A stretch of DNA of 61,194 nt from Actinomycetota bacterium (GCA_010023045.1 RGJX01000003.1:1-61194); one strand, 5' to 3'. Numbered from the stretch's first letter, positions 27,956 through 38,709 are shown. Notes: generated by a model not told the origin, from the letters alone. Program-made: numbers and translations.

Positions 27956-28399
27956 CTATTTTGCTAAATCAGCCAGGAGACTCTTCATTGCGATTAGCGC
28001 CAAGCGATAGGAGTTCAAACCAAATCCGGAGATAGTTCCGTTGACCACCCCAGACACTACAGAAGTGTGACGGAACTCTTCTCGAGAGAGCGGGTTTGAA
28101 AGATGAACCTCGATTACTGGAGCTTTTAGCATTAAGACCGCATCTCTGATTGCATACGAATAGTGCGTGAATGCAGCAGGATTAATGATCACTGGCAGTT
28201 TTTTATCGGCGGCTTCGTGAAGCCATCCGACTAGTTGGGATTCGTCATCTGTCTGTCTAATCTCCGTCTCTATTTCTAGATCTTTACCCGCTGCTGCTAC
28301 GAAATCCTCCAGGGCTTTGTAGTCGAAATCGCCGTAAATACTCTTCTCGCGCAGGTCTAGCCTCTTTAAGTTAGGTCCGTTGAGTACTAGCGCTCGCAT
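27956..28399 (-). CDS. aroQ: 3-dehydroquinate dehydratase, type II
   Basis: Third shikimate step. The small (about 147 residues) dodecameric type II enzyme shows RALVLNGPNLKRLDLREKSIYGDF with the catalytic Tyr, NPAAFTHYSYAIRDAV (catalytic His), VIEVHLSNPLSREEFRHTSV and a closing GFGLNSYRLAL. I prefer the ATG at 28399 over the TTG two codons earlier. Lies between aroB and efp as in other actinobacteria. Confidence 0.96.
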   Translation of the reverse strand: MRALVLNGPNLKRLDLREKSIYGDFDYKALEDFVAAAGKDLEIETEIRQTDDESQLVGWLHEAADKKLPVIINPAAFTHYSYAIRDAVLMLKAPVIEVHLSNPLSREEFRHTSVVSGVVNGTISGFGLNSYRLALIAMKSLLADLAK

Positions 28400-28408
28400 A
28401 GCCAAATT

Positions 28409-29431
28409 CTACCTTCCCACCGATGCTTCATAAATCTCTTTTAGTCTTGCGGCTTCCACTTCCACTCGATCGGTCTTGCCTATGCTCTTTAGCGATACGA
28501 ACCTAATGGATTGTCCACGGCGCTTCTTATCTCTACCCATCAAGTTCATCAAGTTATTCCATGAATCTTTCTTGTACGAGCGAGGTAAATTCAGCTGATT
28601 CAGTATTGTGTAATGGAGATCAACTACATCTCGAGATAAACCAGATGCAACGTGAGAAACCTCTGCTGCAAAGACCATGCCAATCGAAACCGCCTCGCCA
28701 TGACTGAGCGTGTAATTAGAATCTCGCTCTACGGCGTGACCGAGGGTATGCCCATAGTTGAGAACTTCTCGCTCAAAACTCTCTCTGAAATCTCTTGATA
28801 CAACTCCGGCCTTTACCGCCACGGATCGATAAATAATTTCTGCAAGATTCTTCTCAAAACCATCTTGAAATAGCTCCAGAATTTTCGAATCAGAGATAAA
28901 GCCACATTTAACGCTCTCCGCCAATCCCGCACGCAGTTCACGATTTGGTAGCGTTGCAAGCCACCCTAAATCGACAATTACTTGAGCCGGAGAGTGAAAC
29001 GCGCCAGCAAGATTCTTTCCAGTAGGTAAATTGATGCCTGTTTTCCCTCCTATTGCAGCATCGACCATACCGGCGCTCGACGTTGGGATCGCTATCCAAT
29101 CAATACCCCGCATGTACGTCGCAGCCAAGAACCCGGCCAAATCAGTAGTCGCTCCCCCGCCTATTCCGATTATTAAGGAGTTACGACTCAGCGCACGGAG
29201 TGCCAATTCTTCCAAGAGCGTTGTAAAAGTAGATAGGGATTTCTGCTCTTCCCCATCGGCGGTGACAATTATTGAGTCCTCGGAAAATGTCGCTTTTACT
29301 CGATCACGAAGCTGAGCTTGAGTAATTATTACAAAGTGTCGATCGCCAATCAAAGATTTAAGTTCCCGAGACCAAGAGTCAGTGAAGGTGATGCCATAAT
29401 CGCGTTCGGCACTGACCTCTATCGGTTTCAT
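28409..29431 (-). CDS. aroB: 3-dehydroquinate synthase
   Basis: Second shikimate step, NAD- and metal-dependent. The 340-residue protein has IGIGGGATTDLAGFLAATYMRG (about 89-110), SAGMVDAAIGGKTGINLPTGKN (about 119-140) and the metal ligands in EVLNYGHTLGHAVE (about 221-234) and LSHGEAVSIGM. ATG overlaps the aroK stop by 4 bases. Confidence 0.97.
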   Translation of the reverse strand: MKPIEVSAERDYGITFTDSWSRELKSLIGDRHFVIITQAQLRDRVKATFSEDSIIVTADGEEQKSLSTFTTLLEELALRALSRNSLIIGIGGGATTDLAGFLAATYMRGIDWIAIPTSSAGMVDAAIGGKTGINLPTGKNLAGAFHSPAQVIVDLGWLATLPNRELRAGLAESVKCGFISDSKILELFQDGFEKNLAEIIYRSVAVKAGVVSRDFRESFEREVLNYGHTLGHAVERDSNYTLSHGEAVSIGMVFAAEVSHVASGLSRDVVDLHYTILNQLNLPRSYKKDSWNNLMNLMGRDKKRRGQSIRFVSLKSIGKTDRVEVEAARLKEIYEASVGR

Positions 29432-29931
29432 GAAAGCAGCTCCTTAATCTCAAAAGCGCTCTCTTTGGCCTTCTTATTATCGGTACTCACTCGATATCGT
29501 GCGAGGCTCTCGTAACGATCTCTTCTCTCTTCGAAGAGTTTAAGCCATTGTTGACGCGGATTCGCAAGAAGCAACGGGCGTTCGGTGTTGAAGCCGACGC
29601 GCGGAGCCGCATTTGAAATGGAAACCTCTAGATAGACCACTTTAGGTTCTGCCGCTAATTGCTCGCATACCTCTTCATCAAGAATGGATCCACCGCCTAG
29701 CGAAATCACCGAGTCCTCCCGCTTCAGCGCATCCAAAACAACCTCTCGTTCGATTTTCCGAAAGCCCAACTCTCCTACTTCTAAGAAGATGTCGCCAATC
29801 TTCTTTCCGCTCTTTTCCTCAATCTCTCGATCAGTATCGATTGCTTTAAGCTTCAACTCCTCAGCAAGAATCTTTCCAACGCTGGTCTTTCCTGAACCAG
29901 GCGGTCCGATTAGAACGATTCTTGAACTCAT
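29428..29931 (-). CDS. aroK: shikimate kinase
   Basis: Phosphorylates shikimate. The 167-residue P-loop kinase has IGPPGSGKTSVGKIL (about 8-22), the shikimate-binding AIDTDREIEEKSGKKIGDIFLEVGELGFRKIE and SLGGGSI (about 76-82), plus lid Arg in GFNTERPLL. Lies between aroC and aroB. Confidence 0.97.
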   Translation of the reverse strand: MSSRIVLIGPPGSGKTSVGKILAEELKLKAIDTDREIEEKSGKKIGDIFLEVGELGFRKIEREVVLDALKREDSVISLGGGSILDEEVCEQLAAEPKVVYLEVSISNAAPRVGFNTERPLLLANPRQQWLKLFEERRDRYESLARYRVSTDNKKAKESAFEIKELLS

Positions 29932-29945
29932 GAAGAAGTCTCGCT

Positions 29946-31127
29946 CTAGAACTTTGGTAGGTTTGCGAGAAATGAGTTGATATTGCGCTTTGTTTCATCG
30001 ACGCTATCGCCACCGAATTTTTCAAGTACAGCTTCGGCAAGAACCAACGCAACCATCGCCTCAGCGATTACCCCGGCTGCGGGTACGGCACAGACATCGG
30101 ATCTCTGGTTGATCGCCTTGGCTGCCTCCCCAGTGCTCATATCTATAGTGTCGAGTGATTTGGGAACAGTGGAAATAGGTTTCATTGCAGCTCTCACACG
30201 GAGCACTTCACCAGTACTCATCCCGCCTTCGGTGCCGCCTGCTCGATGTGTTCGTCGAGTGATTGCACCAGATGCACCTCTCTCAATCTCGTCGTGCGCA
30301 ACCGATCCTCTCCGCGCTGCGCTCAAAAACCCATCACCGACTTCAACTCCTTTAATTGCTTGAATGCCCATAAGCGCCCCTGCTAATCGAGCGTCAAGCC
30401 TGCGATCCCAATGAACATGTGAACCAAGTCCAGGCATTAAGTTGTAAGCGAGCACTTCTACAACCCCGCCTAACGTATCCCCCTCGCGATGAGCGGATTC
30501 AATCTCGGCGACCATTTGATCACTCACTTCTTTATCGCCACAACGGACCGGACTCTCATCTATTGACCCTTGCTCACTTGCTAAGGGCAATTTGTGATTC
30601 TCTGGTAGCGCCACAGAACCAATACGTACTACGTGGCTTAACACTTCGATTTCTGCAACTTGTTGAAGAAATGCTCTAGCTACTGCACCCAGTGCAACCC
30701 TAGTAGCTGTCTCTCGAGCCGATGCTCTCTCAAGAATTGCGCGTGCATCATCAAAACCGTATTTCTGCATACCGACTAAGTCGGCATGACCAGGTCTTGG
30801 TCTCGTTAACGGAGCGTTTCGAGCTAATTCCGCCAACTCTTCCTGAGAAACTGGATCGGCAGACATCACTTTCTGCCACTTGGGCCATTCGCTATTTGCA
30901 ATCTCTAGGCAGATCGGTCCACCTTGGCTCTTTCCATGTCGGATGCCACCGAGGATCCTTAGTTCATCGGCTTCAAACTTCTGTCGAGCGCCACGTCCAA
31001 AACCGAGACGACGTCTTGCCAAATGTTTCTGTATATCTTCAGTAGTGATTTCGATATGAGCAGGCAGTCCTTCAATGATTCCGACCAGGCTTGGTCCGTG
31101 TGACTCCCCCGCAGTTAGCCAACGCAT
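29946..31127 (-). CDS. aroC: chorismate synthase
   Basis: Final shikimate-pathway step, using reduced FMN. The 393-residue protein has the start [49 protein letters not shown] (about 132-155) and C-terminal [20 protein letters not shown] (about 340-359). Within a 22-base gap after the prepilin-peptidase-like gene, GATAAT lies 5 bases before the ATG and may be a -10. Confidence 0.97.
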   Translation of the reverse strand: MRWLTAGESHGPSLVGIIEGLPAHIEITTEDIQKHLARRRLGFGRGARQKFEADELRILGGIRHGKSQGGPICLEIANSEWPKWQKVMSADPVSQEELAELARNAPLTRPRPGHADLVGMQKYGFDDARAILERASARETATRVALGAVARAFLQQVAEIEVLSHVVRIGSVALPENHKLPLASEQGSIDESPVRCGDKEVSDQMVAEIESAHREGDTLGGVVEVLAYNLMPGLGSHVHWDRRLDARLAGALMGIQAIKGVEVGDGFLSAARRGSVAHDEIERGASGAITRRTHRAGGTEGGMSTGEVLRVRAAMKPISTVPKSLDTIDMSTGEAAKAINQRSDVCAVPAAGVIAEAMVALVLAEAVLEKFGGDSVDETKRNINSFLANLPKF

Positions 31128-31149
31128 GGCTCATTATCTCAGTTCGGCG

Positions 31150-31542
31150 CTAGAGATGGTTGATGATTAAGGTGGCGGGAAGCAGAAAAGGTGCAAACGG
31201 TAAGGATGGTGATGAGTTCCTCTTGATCAATAGAAAGACACCCGCAAAGGTCCAGCCCAAAAGATGAATAGATAGTGAACCGGCTGGGGTAACAGCTTGA
31301 AAATCAATTGCTGCTGGCGCAAGTCGAACATCGCCATATCCCAAGCCTCCTCTAGAAAGTCGATAGAGAAGCGCATAGATCAACGATGCAAATAGCGAGG
31401 CGCTAAGGCTTGCTGTCTTCCCAGCAAACATGAGATAGACGGTGGTGATTGCTACTAACGTCAGATTCAATCCTTTTGGAATTACCCGATATCTCAGATC
31501 AGCTGCACTTATAAGGAATAAAGCAAGAGAGTACAGAAACAC
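31150..31542 (-). CDS. prepilin peptidase-like A24 membrane aspartyl protease
   Basis: A 130-residue, four-or-so-segment membrane protein with the two catalytic aspartates of the A24 family: ISAADLRYRVIP (Asp near 15) and GGLGYGDVRL (GxGD, Asp near 73). It lacks the N-terminal methylase domain of full PilD, like stand-alone TadV/CpaA proteases. No pilin or secretion-ATPase gene is in the window, but its position between aroE and aroC is found in other actinobacteria. GTG start, 6 bases after a TAGCCT hexamer. Confidence 0.8.
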   Translation of the reverse strand: MFLYSLALFLISAADLRYRVIPKGLNLTLVAITTVYLMFAGKTASLSASLFASLIYALLYRLSRGGLGYGDVRLAPAAIDFQAVTPAGSLSIHLLGWTFAGVFLLIKRNSSPSLPFAPFLLPATLIINHL

Positions 31543-31548
31543 ACCGGA

Positions 31549-31554
31549 AGGCTA
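31549..31554 (-). promoter_or_regulatory. -10 element (TAGCCT) for the A24 peptidase-aroC-aroK-aroB series
   Basis: TAGCCT on the minus strand ends 6 bases before the GTG at 31542, at the downstream edge of a 58-base gap after aroE. Confidence 0.5.
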
Positions 31555-31600
31555 GTGAATTTCGAGCCTACTTTGGTGTCCCCGAGAATCCTGTGGATTT

Positions 31601-32392
31601 CTAAATCGTCGCCCGCAATTCCGCAAAACTTGCAGCGTGATCTAGGGTTGCATCGCAGAAGATTTCATTTTGTCGGATTGCCTGAGCTACTAACAGGTCC
31701 TTACCCGAGAAATAATTAGATTGTGCGACCATCATAAGTGGAGTTGGCCAAGGGCTATAAAGAGAATCCAACAGGAAACCATTGAAATGATTGATTCTTA
31801 TGATGGACTCCATCGCTTCGACTGGTGCACAATTGATGAGAATTGACATTTGCAATGCGGTAGCACCTTCACTCCAGTCAAGAATTTCGACATCTGGATT
31901 AGCTTTCAATAACGCCTGGTCGCGCTCTGCACTTCTGCGAAAGACCTTAATTTCCTTGCCACTATCTCGGAGGGCTACTAGCGCCGCCCGCGCCGTTCCG
32001 CCTGCGCCAAGGATTGCAACGCTCTTTTCTCCTACAGATGAGGGGCTAACTTCCGGAATTTTCCCCAAAAGAAATCTAAAGCCAAAGACATCAGTGTTGT
32101 AACCAATCCATTCACTTCCAACTCGCTTTAAAGTATTAATTGCACTCGAATCGCTGGCTTCTTCCGTCAATGACTCACAATGCCGGATCCCCTCTTCTTT
32201 CAAAGGCATAGTGAGGGAGAATCCTTGCCACTCATTGGAGTTATGGCTTCTTAGAAAACTCCCCAAATCGTCGCGTGTGACCTCAAATCGACCATAAACG
32301 GCCGAAACTTCAAGTTTTTTAAAGAGGAAATTGTGGAGAGTTGGGGAAAGACTATGTTCAATAGGAGAACCAAGGACTGCGAATCTCTTCAT
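31601..32392 (-). CDS. aroE: shikimate dehydrogenase
   Basis: Reduces 3-dehydroshikimate with NADPH. The 263-residue protein has the shikimate site LGSPIEHSLSPTLHN (about 7-21), catalytic Lys in LTMPLKEEG (about 59-67), NTLK, NTDVFGF, and the dinucleotide turn LGAGGTARAA (about 129-138). Start overlaps mltG by 4 bases. The pathway in this window lacks only aroG/aroF and aroA. Confidence 0.95.
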   Translation of the reverse strand: MKRFAVLGSPIEHSLSPTLHNFLFKKLEVSAVYGRFEVTRDDLGSFLRSHNSNEWQGFSLTMPLKEEGIRHCESLTEEASDSSAINTLKRVGSEWIGYNTDVFGFRFLLGKIPEVSPSSVGEKSVAILGAGGTARAALVALRDSGKEIKVFRRSAERDQALLKANPDVEILDWSEGATALQMSILINCAPVEAMESIIRINHFNGFLLDSLYSPWPTPLMMVAQSNYFSGKDLLVAQAIRQNEIFCDATLDHAASFAELRATI

Positions 32393-33408
32393 TCAAAGGC
32401 TCCGTTTGCGTAATTTCGCTTGTATTCTGCCTTGAATCTCAAGAATTCATCGTATGAGGAGGTGAACCGAGTCTCATTGGGAAGAACGGTTACAAAATAC
32501 AGCCAGTCGCCATCGGCTGGATTTAGCGTTGCCTCAATTGCTGCCCGCGTTGGGCTTCCTATCGGTCCAGGTGGAAGCCCCTCATAAACAAATGTGTTGT
32601 AGCGATTCCGAACCTGAGTGTCCTTTAAAGATAGTGCAATCTCTCCTCGTCGATCAAAAATATAGTGAACCGTTGAATCAAATTGGAGCTTCATGCCTTT
32701 ATCCAATCGGTTATAAATCACTCGGGCCACTTTTGCGAATACATCGGGCGTACCTTCTGACTCAACTAAGGAGGAGATGATGAGCAAATCCCTTCTTGAA
32801 AATCCTTGAAAGCGCCAATCTAGATCGCCAGTGCTTTGTTGGAAACGCAAAAGCATTGCCGACAAAGCTTCTTCCTCGTTTGTTCCACGTGCAAATGAGT
32901 AAAACGCGGGATAGAGAAAGCCTTCGACGTTTTGAAGTTTGAAATCCAGGGGCGGTTTCAACTTAGAAAGGGCTTTAGAAAGTTTCCTCTGCTCAAAGCC
33001 GGCCTTCACTAACGCATCCACTACTTCACTCACTCGCGCGCCATCACGCACTCGAACGAGATCAACTATTCGATCTGGATCCAATAACTGCAAAACCGCT
33101 TCGGCAGCCGGTATCTGGGTTTCAACTCTGTGTTCGCCTGGGGCAATCCGTTGACTATCCGCATTGGCAACAGCTGCACGGAAGTATGCGAGGGCAGATT
33201 TAACAACAGACTCACGTTCTAAAACTTCTCCAACTTGTGATCCGGTCATACCTGGATCAATGTGAATGACCACTTCCGGGCCACGAGAACTACCATCAAA
33301 GTCAGGTGCGGTGCGAGCTCCCGGAGCGATTTCCCGAAGTCCAAGGGTAACCAACACGACAAAGCAGAGTGTCAGACCTAAATTTCTCAGAGCATTCCTA
33401 GTGATCAT
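32389..33408 (-). CDS. mltG: endolytic murein transglycosylase MltG
   Basis: Cleaves nascent peptidoglycan strands at the membrane. After a short cytoplasmic N-terminus there is one membrane segment (LGLTLCFVVLVTLGL), a LysM-like region, then the YceG catalytic domain with the general-acid Glu in SLVESEGTPDVFAKVARVIYNRL (about 225-247) and LQFDSTVHY, YNTFVYEGLPPGPIGSP. The track start at 33447 adds residues unlike the family; I use the ATG at 33408, overlapping ruvX by 11 bases (339 residues). Confidence 0.93.
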   Translation of the reverse strand: MITRNALRNLGLTLCFVVLVTLGLREIAPGARTAPDFDGSSRGPEVVIHIDPGMTGSQVGEVLERESVVKSALAYFRAAVANADSQRIAPGEHRVETQIPAAEAVLQLLDPDRIVDLVRVRDGARVSEVVDALVKAGFEQRKLSKALSKLKPPLDFKLQNVEGFLYPAFYSFARGTNEEEALSAMLLRFQQSTGDLDWRFQGFSRRDLLIISSLVESEGTPDVFAKVARVIYNRLDKGMKLQFDSTVHYIFDRRGEIALSLKDTQVRNRYNTFVYEGLPPGPIGSPTRAAIEATLNPADGDWLYFVTVLPNETRFTSSYDEFLRFKAEYKRNYANGAFE

Positions 33409-33835
33409 CGAGCTGACTTCCAAAAGGTCGATCTTGTAGACGTTCACCTTCGAGAGCGAATTTCAAAATCTCCAAGGCTGCCAACGCGTCAATCCCAAAT
33501 TTTGCAATCAGCGATTTGTCACTAGAAGCAGATGTAGTTGAGAGTCGCTCATCAACCAGACGGACTGGAGCAATATCTAACTGATTTATTCGATCGGCCA
33601 GCGCCCTTGCTAGTGATGCTGATTGACCTTCATCGCCGGACAAGTGGAGTGGAAGCCCTATGTAAATCGTGGAGATTAGGTTTTGCTCGGAGATTTTTAG
33701 CAATTTTTCTTCTAGTTCTGTGGCAGCGATAGTTCCTACGGGTGAAGCGATTAGTCCAGAACTATCGGACATAGCTATGCCTATCCACTTCTCACCGTAG
33801 TCAATCGCTATTCGATGACCGGGTCTTAGAGCCAT
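33398..33835 (-). CDS. ruvX: Holliday junction resolvase-like nuclease RuvX/YqgF
   Basis: RNase H-fold protein involved in 16S rRNA 5' processing in other bacteria. The 145-residue protein has IAIDYGEKWIGIAMSD (first catalytic Asp, about 9-24), YIGLPLHLSGDEG and VDERLSTTSA (about 99-108). Its ATG shares one base with the alaS TAA (TAATG), implying coupling. The alaS-ruvX-mltG-aroE order is conserved in actinobacteria. Confidence 0.95.
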   Translation of the reverse strand: MALRPGHRIAIDYGEKWIGIAMSDSSGLIASPVGTIAATELEEKLLKISEQNLISTIYIGLPLHLSGDEGQSASLARALADRINQLDIAPVRLVDERLSTTSASSDKSLIAKFGIDALAALEILKFALEGERLQDRPFGSQLDDH

Positions 33836-36510
33836 TATCTTTTCTGAAGATCAGATCTAAGAGCTTCGAAGGCTGCCTTAAGTTGAGCGACATCAGATCC
33901 GCCACCTTGCGCAAAATCATCTTTCCCGCCGCCCCCACCACCCAGGATTTGTGAGGCCCGCTTGGCTAATTCGCCAGCTTTGATCCCGACAGTTCGTGAG
34001 CGTTCATCAGTGGCGCAAACCAGAACAACTCGGCCATCCACTACTGAGGAGAGTATTACGACCGCACCCTTCAATTTTTCGCGGAGCTCTAAGGCAAGAT
34101 TTCTTAATTCATCTCCCCCAAGTTCGCCATCAAAGTTGTTTATGACAAGCGAGAGATCGCCCAACTTCTCGGCAGACGCAACAAGCCCTGGAATTTTTTC
34201 CCGTGCTTGCGCCAACTTTATGACCTTAAACTCTTTCTCCATCTCCTTCATTTTCTGTAGAAGTTTAGAAATTCTTTCAGGTAACTCTTCCGACCTAGTT
34301 CCCTTTATTAGTTCAGTTAAAGAGTTGAGAATGACATGCTCACGGGCCAGGTATGAAAACGCATCGACCCCTACGAGCGCTTCGACTCTTCTAACTCCTG
34401 ATCCAATCGAGGATTCTGATAGGAGTTTTACCAATCCAAGCTGTCCGGAGCGATGAACATGGGTTCCGCCACAGAGCTCGCGGGCCCAATCTCCAACACT
34501 AACTACACGAACCCGTTCACCGTATTTCTCTCCGAAAAGCGCCATAGCGCCGATTGATTTTGCTTCATCAATCGACATTTCCTGGGCAGTAACTTCTAGA
34601 TCGTCAGCCAACAAAGTATTTACTCTTAACTCAACCTCATCGAGCGAAGATTTAGGTACGGCGCCAGTAGAAGGAAAATCAAAACGGAACCTTCCTGGAG
34701 CATTTTCAGATCCGGCTTGCGTTGCTGTTTCGCCCAAAATCTCACGGAAGGCCTTATGAACCATATGAGTCGCAGTGTGAGCTCTTGAAATTCCGGCTCG
34801 CCGTTGGCGATCAATCTCAGCAAATACCTTTGCGCCACTTCTAACTTCGCCATCACTTACTCTTCCACGATGAACGAATAATCCTGGTAGTGGAGCTTGA
34901 ACATCGTCAATCTCGATTAAGGCGCCATCCGAAGTGCGGATCACGCCACCGTCGGCAAGTTGGCCACCACCTTCGGCATAGAAAGGTGTCCTATCGAGAA
35001 CGATCTCGATTTCGCTTCCGACCGAAACTGACTTCGCGAATTTTCCATTGACCAAAACTCCGACGATTGAGGCCTCGGCAGCAAGATGGTCGTACCCAAT
35101 AAATTCCAACGATTTCGCTTTCTCGGCAATATTCCGATACTCGCTTAAGTCGGTATGGCCAGTCTTCTTTGCTTTGGCATCAGCCTTTGCTCGCTCTTTC
35201 TGTTCTTGCATCAAGCGCTTGAAGCCCTCACCATCAATTTGCAAACCATTTTCGTTCGCCATTTCCAACGTTAGATCAAAAGGAAATCCATAAGTATCGT
35301 GAAGCTTGAATGCGTCCTCACCAGATATGACCTTGCTACCTCTTGAGGTTACTTCAGCTCGCGCTTGATCAAAAATCAGAGTTCCACTCTTTAGGGTCGA
35401 TAGAAATGCATCCTCTTCAGCCTCGGCAATCTTCTTGATTCTCTCTCGGTCTTTCTCTAGTTCTGGATATTGCGCTCCCATTGCCTGGATTGATGTTGAG
35501 ACCAATTCAGAGATATTCCTATCTTCTGCTCCAAGCAATCGCATATTTCTAATGGTTCGACGCATCATCCGGCGAAGCACGTAACCCCGCCCTTCATTTC
35601 CTGGGATGACGCCATCGCCGATCAACATAGTGGCCGTTCTTGCATGATCAGCTACTACTCTTAACGAGATATCACTCTTCTCATTCGAACCATAGTTAAC
35701 TCCGGAGAGATCGCTGGCACGATTTAAGATCATCGCAGTGGTATCAATCTCATAGATATTTTCAACGCCTTGAAGTAGCGCCGCCGTCCGTTCAAGTCCC
35801 AGGCCAGTATCTATGTTCTTTGCAGGTAACTCTCCAAGGATTGGATATCCCTCTTTTCCAGGACCATCTCCTCTGATGTTCTGCATGAAAACCAAATTCC
35901 ATATCTCCAGATACCTATCTTCATCTGCAATAGGTCCGCCTTCTCTTCCATACTCTGGTCCACGGTCGAAATAAATCTCGCTACATGGCCCACAAGGACC
36001 AGGCACGCCCATAGACCAGAAATTATCTGCCATACCGCGCCGTTGAATCTTCTCTTTAGGAACTCCCATTTTCTTATGCCAGATATCGGCCGCTTCATCA
36101 TCATCGAGATAGACCGTTACCCAGAGCTTTGATTCATCGAAACCATATCCACCAGCAGATTGTGGCTTGGTCAATAATTCCCACGCTAACTCAATCGCAC
36201 CTTCCTTGAAATAATCACCAAAGGAGAAGTTGCCACACATTTGGAAGAAAGACGCGTGTCGAGTCGTCTTGCCTACTTCATCAATATCAAGAGTTCGTAC
36301 ACATTTCTGAACCGAGGTCGCTCTTGGATATGGAGCGCTTATCTCGCCCAAGAAATAAGGTTTGAAAGGCACCATACCTGCGTTAACAAGAAGCAGGTTT
36401 GGGTCATTAAGAACTAGCGACGCAGATGGAACAACTGTATGGGTAAGACCTAAAGAGTTGCCGTTCTCAAAAAAATTGAGCCAGCGTTTTCGAATCTCGG
36501 CGGAGTTCAC
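33835..36510 (-). CDS. alaS: alanyl-tRNA synthetase
   Basis: Charges tRNA-Ala; 891 residues. Class II catalytic core at the N-terminus ([28 protein letters not shown]...[18 protein letters not shown]), editing domain with [11 protein letters not shown] (about 576-586) and [13 protein letters not shown] (about 674-686), and the glycine-rich C-terminal DHHA1 domain ending [18 protein letters not shown] start 6 bases after the DUF948 stop. Confidence 0.98.
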   Translation of the reverse strand: MNSAEIRKRWLNFFENGNSLGLTHTVVPSASLVLNDPNLLLVNAGMVPFKPYFLGEISAPYPRATSVQKCVRTLDIDEVGKTTRHASFFQMCGNFSFGDYFKEGAIELAWELLTKPQSAGGYGFDESKLWVTVYLDDDEAADIWHKKMGVPKEKIQRRGMADNFWSMGVPGPCGPCSEIYFDRGPEYGREGGPIADEDRYLEIWNLVFMQNIRGDGPGKEGYPILGELPAKNIDTGLGLERTAALLQGVENIYEIDTTAMILNRASDLSGVNYGSNEKSDISLRVVADHARTATMLIGDGVIPGNEGRGYVLRRMMRRTIRNMRLLGAEDRNISELVSTSIQAMGAQYPELEKDRERIKKIAEAEEDAFLSTLKSGTLIFDQARAEVTSRGSKVISGEDAFKLHDTYGFPFDLTLEMANENGLQIDGEGFKRLMQEQKERAKADAKAKKTGHTDLSEYRNIAEKAKSLEFIGYDHLAAEASIVGVLVNGKFAKSVSVGSEIEIVLDRTPFYAEGGGQLADGGVIRTSDGALIEIDDVQAPLPGLFVHRGRVSDGEVRSGAKVFAEIDRQRRAGISRAHTATHMVHKAFREILGETATQAGSENAPGRFRFDFPSTGAVPKSSLDEVELRVNTLLADDLEVTAQEMSIDEAKSIGAMALFGEKYGERVRVVSVGDWARELCGGTHVHRSGQLGLVKLLSESSIGSGVRRVEALVGVDAFSYLAREHVILNSLTELIKGTRSEELPERISKLLQKMKEMEKEFKVIKLAQAREKIPGLVASAEKLGDLSLVINNFDGELGGDELRNLALELREKLKGAVVILSSVVDGRVVLVCATDERSRTVGIKAGELAKRASQILGGGGGGKDDFAQGGGSDVAQLKAAFEALRSDLQKR

Positions 36511-36516
36511 GCTCTT

Positions 36517-36939
36517 TTAGAACTCCTCATCATCGACGTATTGAGAACGCTCCGCTCTCTTGTTAGGCCCCTTTTTCTTTTTCTTGCCCTTTTTGCGCAA
36601 CTGAGCAGCCGTAAGCACGGCGCCCGCCGCCTTCATGGCAATCTGGTTCTTATCTAAAAATGACGAAGTTGACTCAGCGATTTTGCTGCTCATCTCATCG
36701 ATTGTTCGGGTGACTTTATTTATGCTCTCCAAGGGACCATTCACGAGCTCCACAGTTGTTGTGACTTCATTTAGAAGTGGAGTCGTTTCGTCAGAAATGT
36801 TCTTAACTGCGGTTCCTACTTCATCTATAGCTCTTCCTAGTCTAAAGACTGCGTATGCAATGGATATTGAAATGACGAAGAACGCCGAAGCAGCGATTAT
36901 GGCTGCGATTCCTGATGCACTCATTTCGCTGGCGAACAT
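36517..36939 (-). CDS. DUF948 family membrane-anchored protein
   Basis: A 140-residue protein with one N-terminal membrane segment (AAIIAASAFFVISISIAYAVFRLG), an extended helical region with heptad-like spacing (about 35-100), and a lysine-rich cytoplasmic tail (RKKGKKKKKGPNKRAER). This layout defines DUF948, commonly found between aspS and alaS in actinobacteria; function unknown. ATG at 36939 follows TAGGCT by 6 bases, where the TAG is the aspS stop codon. Confidence 0.8.
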   Translation of the reverse strand: MFASEMSASGIAAIIAASAFFVISISIAYAVFRLGRAIDEVGTAVKNISDETTPLLNEVTTTVELVNGPLESINKVTRTIDEMSSKIAESTSSFLDKNQIAMKAAGAVLTAAQLRKKGKKKKKGPNKRAERSQYVDDEEF

Positions 36940-36945
36940 GGGGCA

Positions 36946-36951
36946 AGCCTA
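36946..36951 (-). promoter_or_regulatory. -10 element (TAGGCT) for DUF948-alaS, overlapping the aspS stop codon
   Basis: TAGGCT ends 6 bases before the ATG; its first three bases are the aspS stop TAG. No Shine-Dalgarno is present. Confidence 0.5.
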
Positions 36952-38709
36952 CCCAAGTTCATCTTCCTTCTTCTTGACCTCGACTACCGCATCAACGCCA
37001 CTCTCACGACGTTGCGCCACGGTTATCGGAGTTGGAGCGCCGGTCAATGGGTCGCCACCACTTGCTGTCTTTGGAAACGCGATTACCTCACGAATCGATT
37101 CAGCTCCTGCCAGTAATGCGCAGAGTCGATCTAGACCTAAGGCGATTCCACCGTGTGGCGGTGGTCCATAGTTAAAAGCTTCGAGAAGAAATCCGAACTT
37201 GTTTTGGGCCTCTTCATCGCTTAAACCAATTACTTTAAATACCTCTTTTTGAATATCGCGTTTATGTATACGGATAGATCCTCCGCCTATCTCATTTCCA
37301 TTAAGAACGATGTCATACGCATAGGCCAGCGCGTTTTCTGGATCTGTGGCAAAGCTCGCTTCATACTCTGGTTTTGGACCAGTAAATGGATGATGAACTG
37401 CAGTCCAACCACCGCCATCTGTTCTTTCAAACATAGGCGCATCAACCACCCAGAGAAACTCCCAGCGATTCTTATCTATTAGATTGCATCGTTCGCCAAT
37501 TTCAAGACGAACCGCTCCTAAGAGCGCTAGCGATGCGTTACGTTCGCCAGCTGCAAAAAAGATTGCATCACCATTCTTTGCTCCAACTACTTGGGCGATG
37601 CCCGAACTCTCCTCCGGTGAAAGGTTCTTTGCTACCGGCCCAGTAAGGCTTCCATCTTCGCCCACCAAAATGTAAGCAAGTCCTTTAGCTCCGCGCGCTT
37701 TAGCCCAGTCCTGCCAAGCATCTAATTCGCGACGTGGTGAATTTGCGCCTCCTGGCATCACGACAGCTCCAACATAAGGCGCTTGAAACACCCTAAACGA
37801 GGTGTTTTTGAAGAAATTGGTTACATCGACCAACTCATTCTCAAATCGTAGATCAGGTTTATCGGAGCCGAACCTGCGCATTGCTTCGTGATATGTCATT
37901 CGTGCTATCGGAGAAGATACTTCGTAGCCAACAGTGGCTTTGAAAACTCTCTTTAAAATAGTTTCGGCAACCTTGATAACATCTTCTTGATCAACAAAAG
38001 ACATTTCAATATCAAGTTGAGTAAATTCTGGCTGACGATCGGCTCGAAAGTCTTCATCTCTAAAGCAGCGAGCAATTTGGTAGTAACGCTCCATGCCAGC
38101 AACCATTAAGAGTTGCTTAAAGAGCTGAGGTGATTGCGGTAGCGCGTACCAAGATCCGGGCTGCAGTCTTACTGGCACAAGGAAATCTCGCGCACCTTCT
38201 GGGGTAGAGCGAGTTAGATATGGTGTTTCAATCTCCAAGAAATCGAGCTCGTCCATTGCGCTGCGAATCTCACTTGTGACCTTTGATCGTAATCTCAGCG
38301 CCTTGGATTGCTCTTCCCGGCGCAGATCGAGATACCGGTATTTAAGGCGAATTTCTTCACTTACGTTTACCTTCTCGCCGGAGTCAACTGGGAATGGGAG
38401 TGCAGCAGCCTCACTTAAAACCTCAAGCTCATCGCAGATAACTTCAATCTCTCCGGTCGGAATATTTGGATTCTCATTGCCGACTGGTCGCTTTGCAATC
38501 TTTCCAATGGCGAGCACGCACCACTCAGCTCTTAAAGATCCGGCAACTTTCTCGTCAGAGATGACGACTTGGACGCTGCCACTTGAATCTCGTAGATCAA
38601 TAAAGGCGACTCCGCCATGATCTCGGCGGCGAGCTACCCAACCAGCGAGACGAACCGTTTCGCCGACTTGGGAAGAACGCAGCTCACCCGCAAGATGAGA
38701 ACGGAGCAT
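36949..38709 (-). CDS. aspS: aspartyl-tRNA synthetase
   Basis: Charges tRNA-Asp, possibly also tRNA-Asn (whether the enzyme is discriminating cannot be told reliably here). The 586-residue bacterial-type enzyme has the OB anticodon domain ([23 protein letters not shown]), motif 2 [23 protein letters not shown] (about 217-239), the GAD insertion and motif 3 [13 protein letters not shown] (about 530-542). GAAAGGTGG before the ATG is a good ribosome-binding site, unlike the leaderless neighbours. It follows hisS by 37 bases. Confidence 0.97.
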   Translation of the reverse strand: MLRSHLAGELRSSQVGETVRLAGWVARRRDHGGVAFIDLRDSSGSVQVVISDEKVAGSLRAEWCVLAIGKIAKRPVGNENPNIPTGEIEVICDELEVLSEAAALPFPVDSGEKVNVSEEIRLKYRYLDLRREEQSKALRLRSKVTSEIRSAMDELDFLEIETPYLTRSTPEGARDFLVPVRLQPGSWYALPQSPQLFKQLLMVAGMERYYQIARCFRDEDFRADRQPEFTQLDIEMSFVDQEDVIKVAETILKRVFKATVGYEVSSPIARMTYHEAMRRFGSDKPDLRFENELVDVTNFFKNTSFRVFQAPYVGAVVMPGGANSPRRELDAWQDWAKARGAKGLAYILVGEDGSLTGPVAKNLSPEESSGIAQVVGAKNGDAIFFAAGERNASLALLGAVRLEIGERCNLIDKNRWEFLWVVDAPMFERTDGGGWTAVHHPFTGPKPEYEASFATDPENALAYAYDIVLNGNEIGGGSIRIHKRDIQKEVFKVIGLSDEEAQNKFGFLLEAFNYGPPPHGGIALGLDRLCALLAGAESIREVIAFPKTASGGDPLTGAPTPITVAQRRESGVDAVVEVKKKEDELG

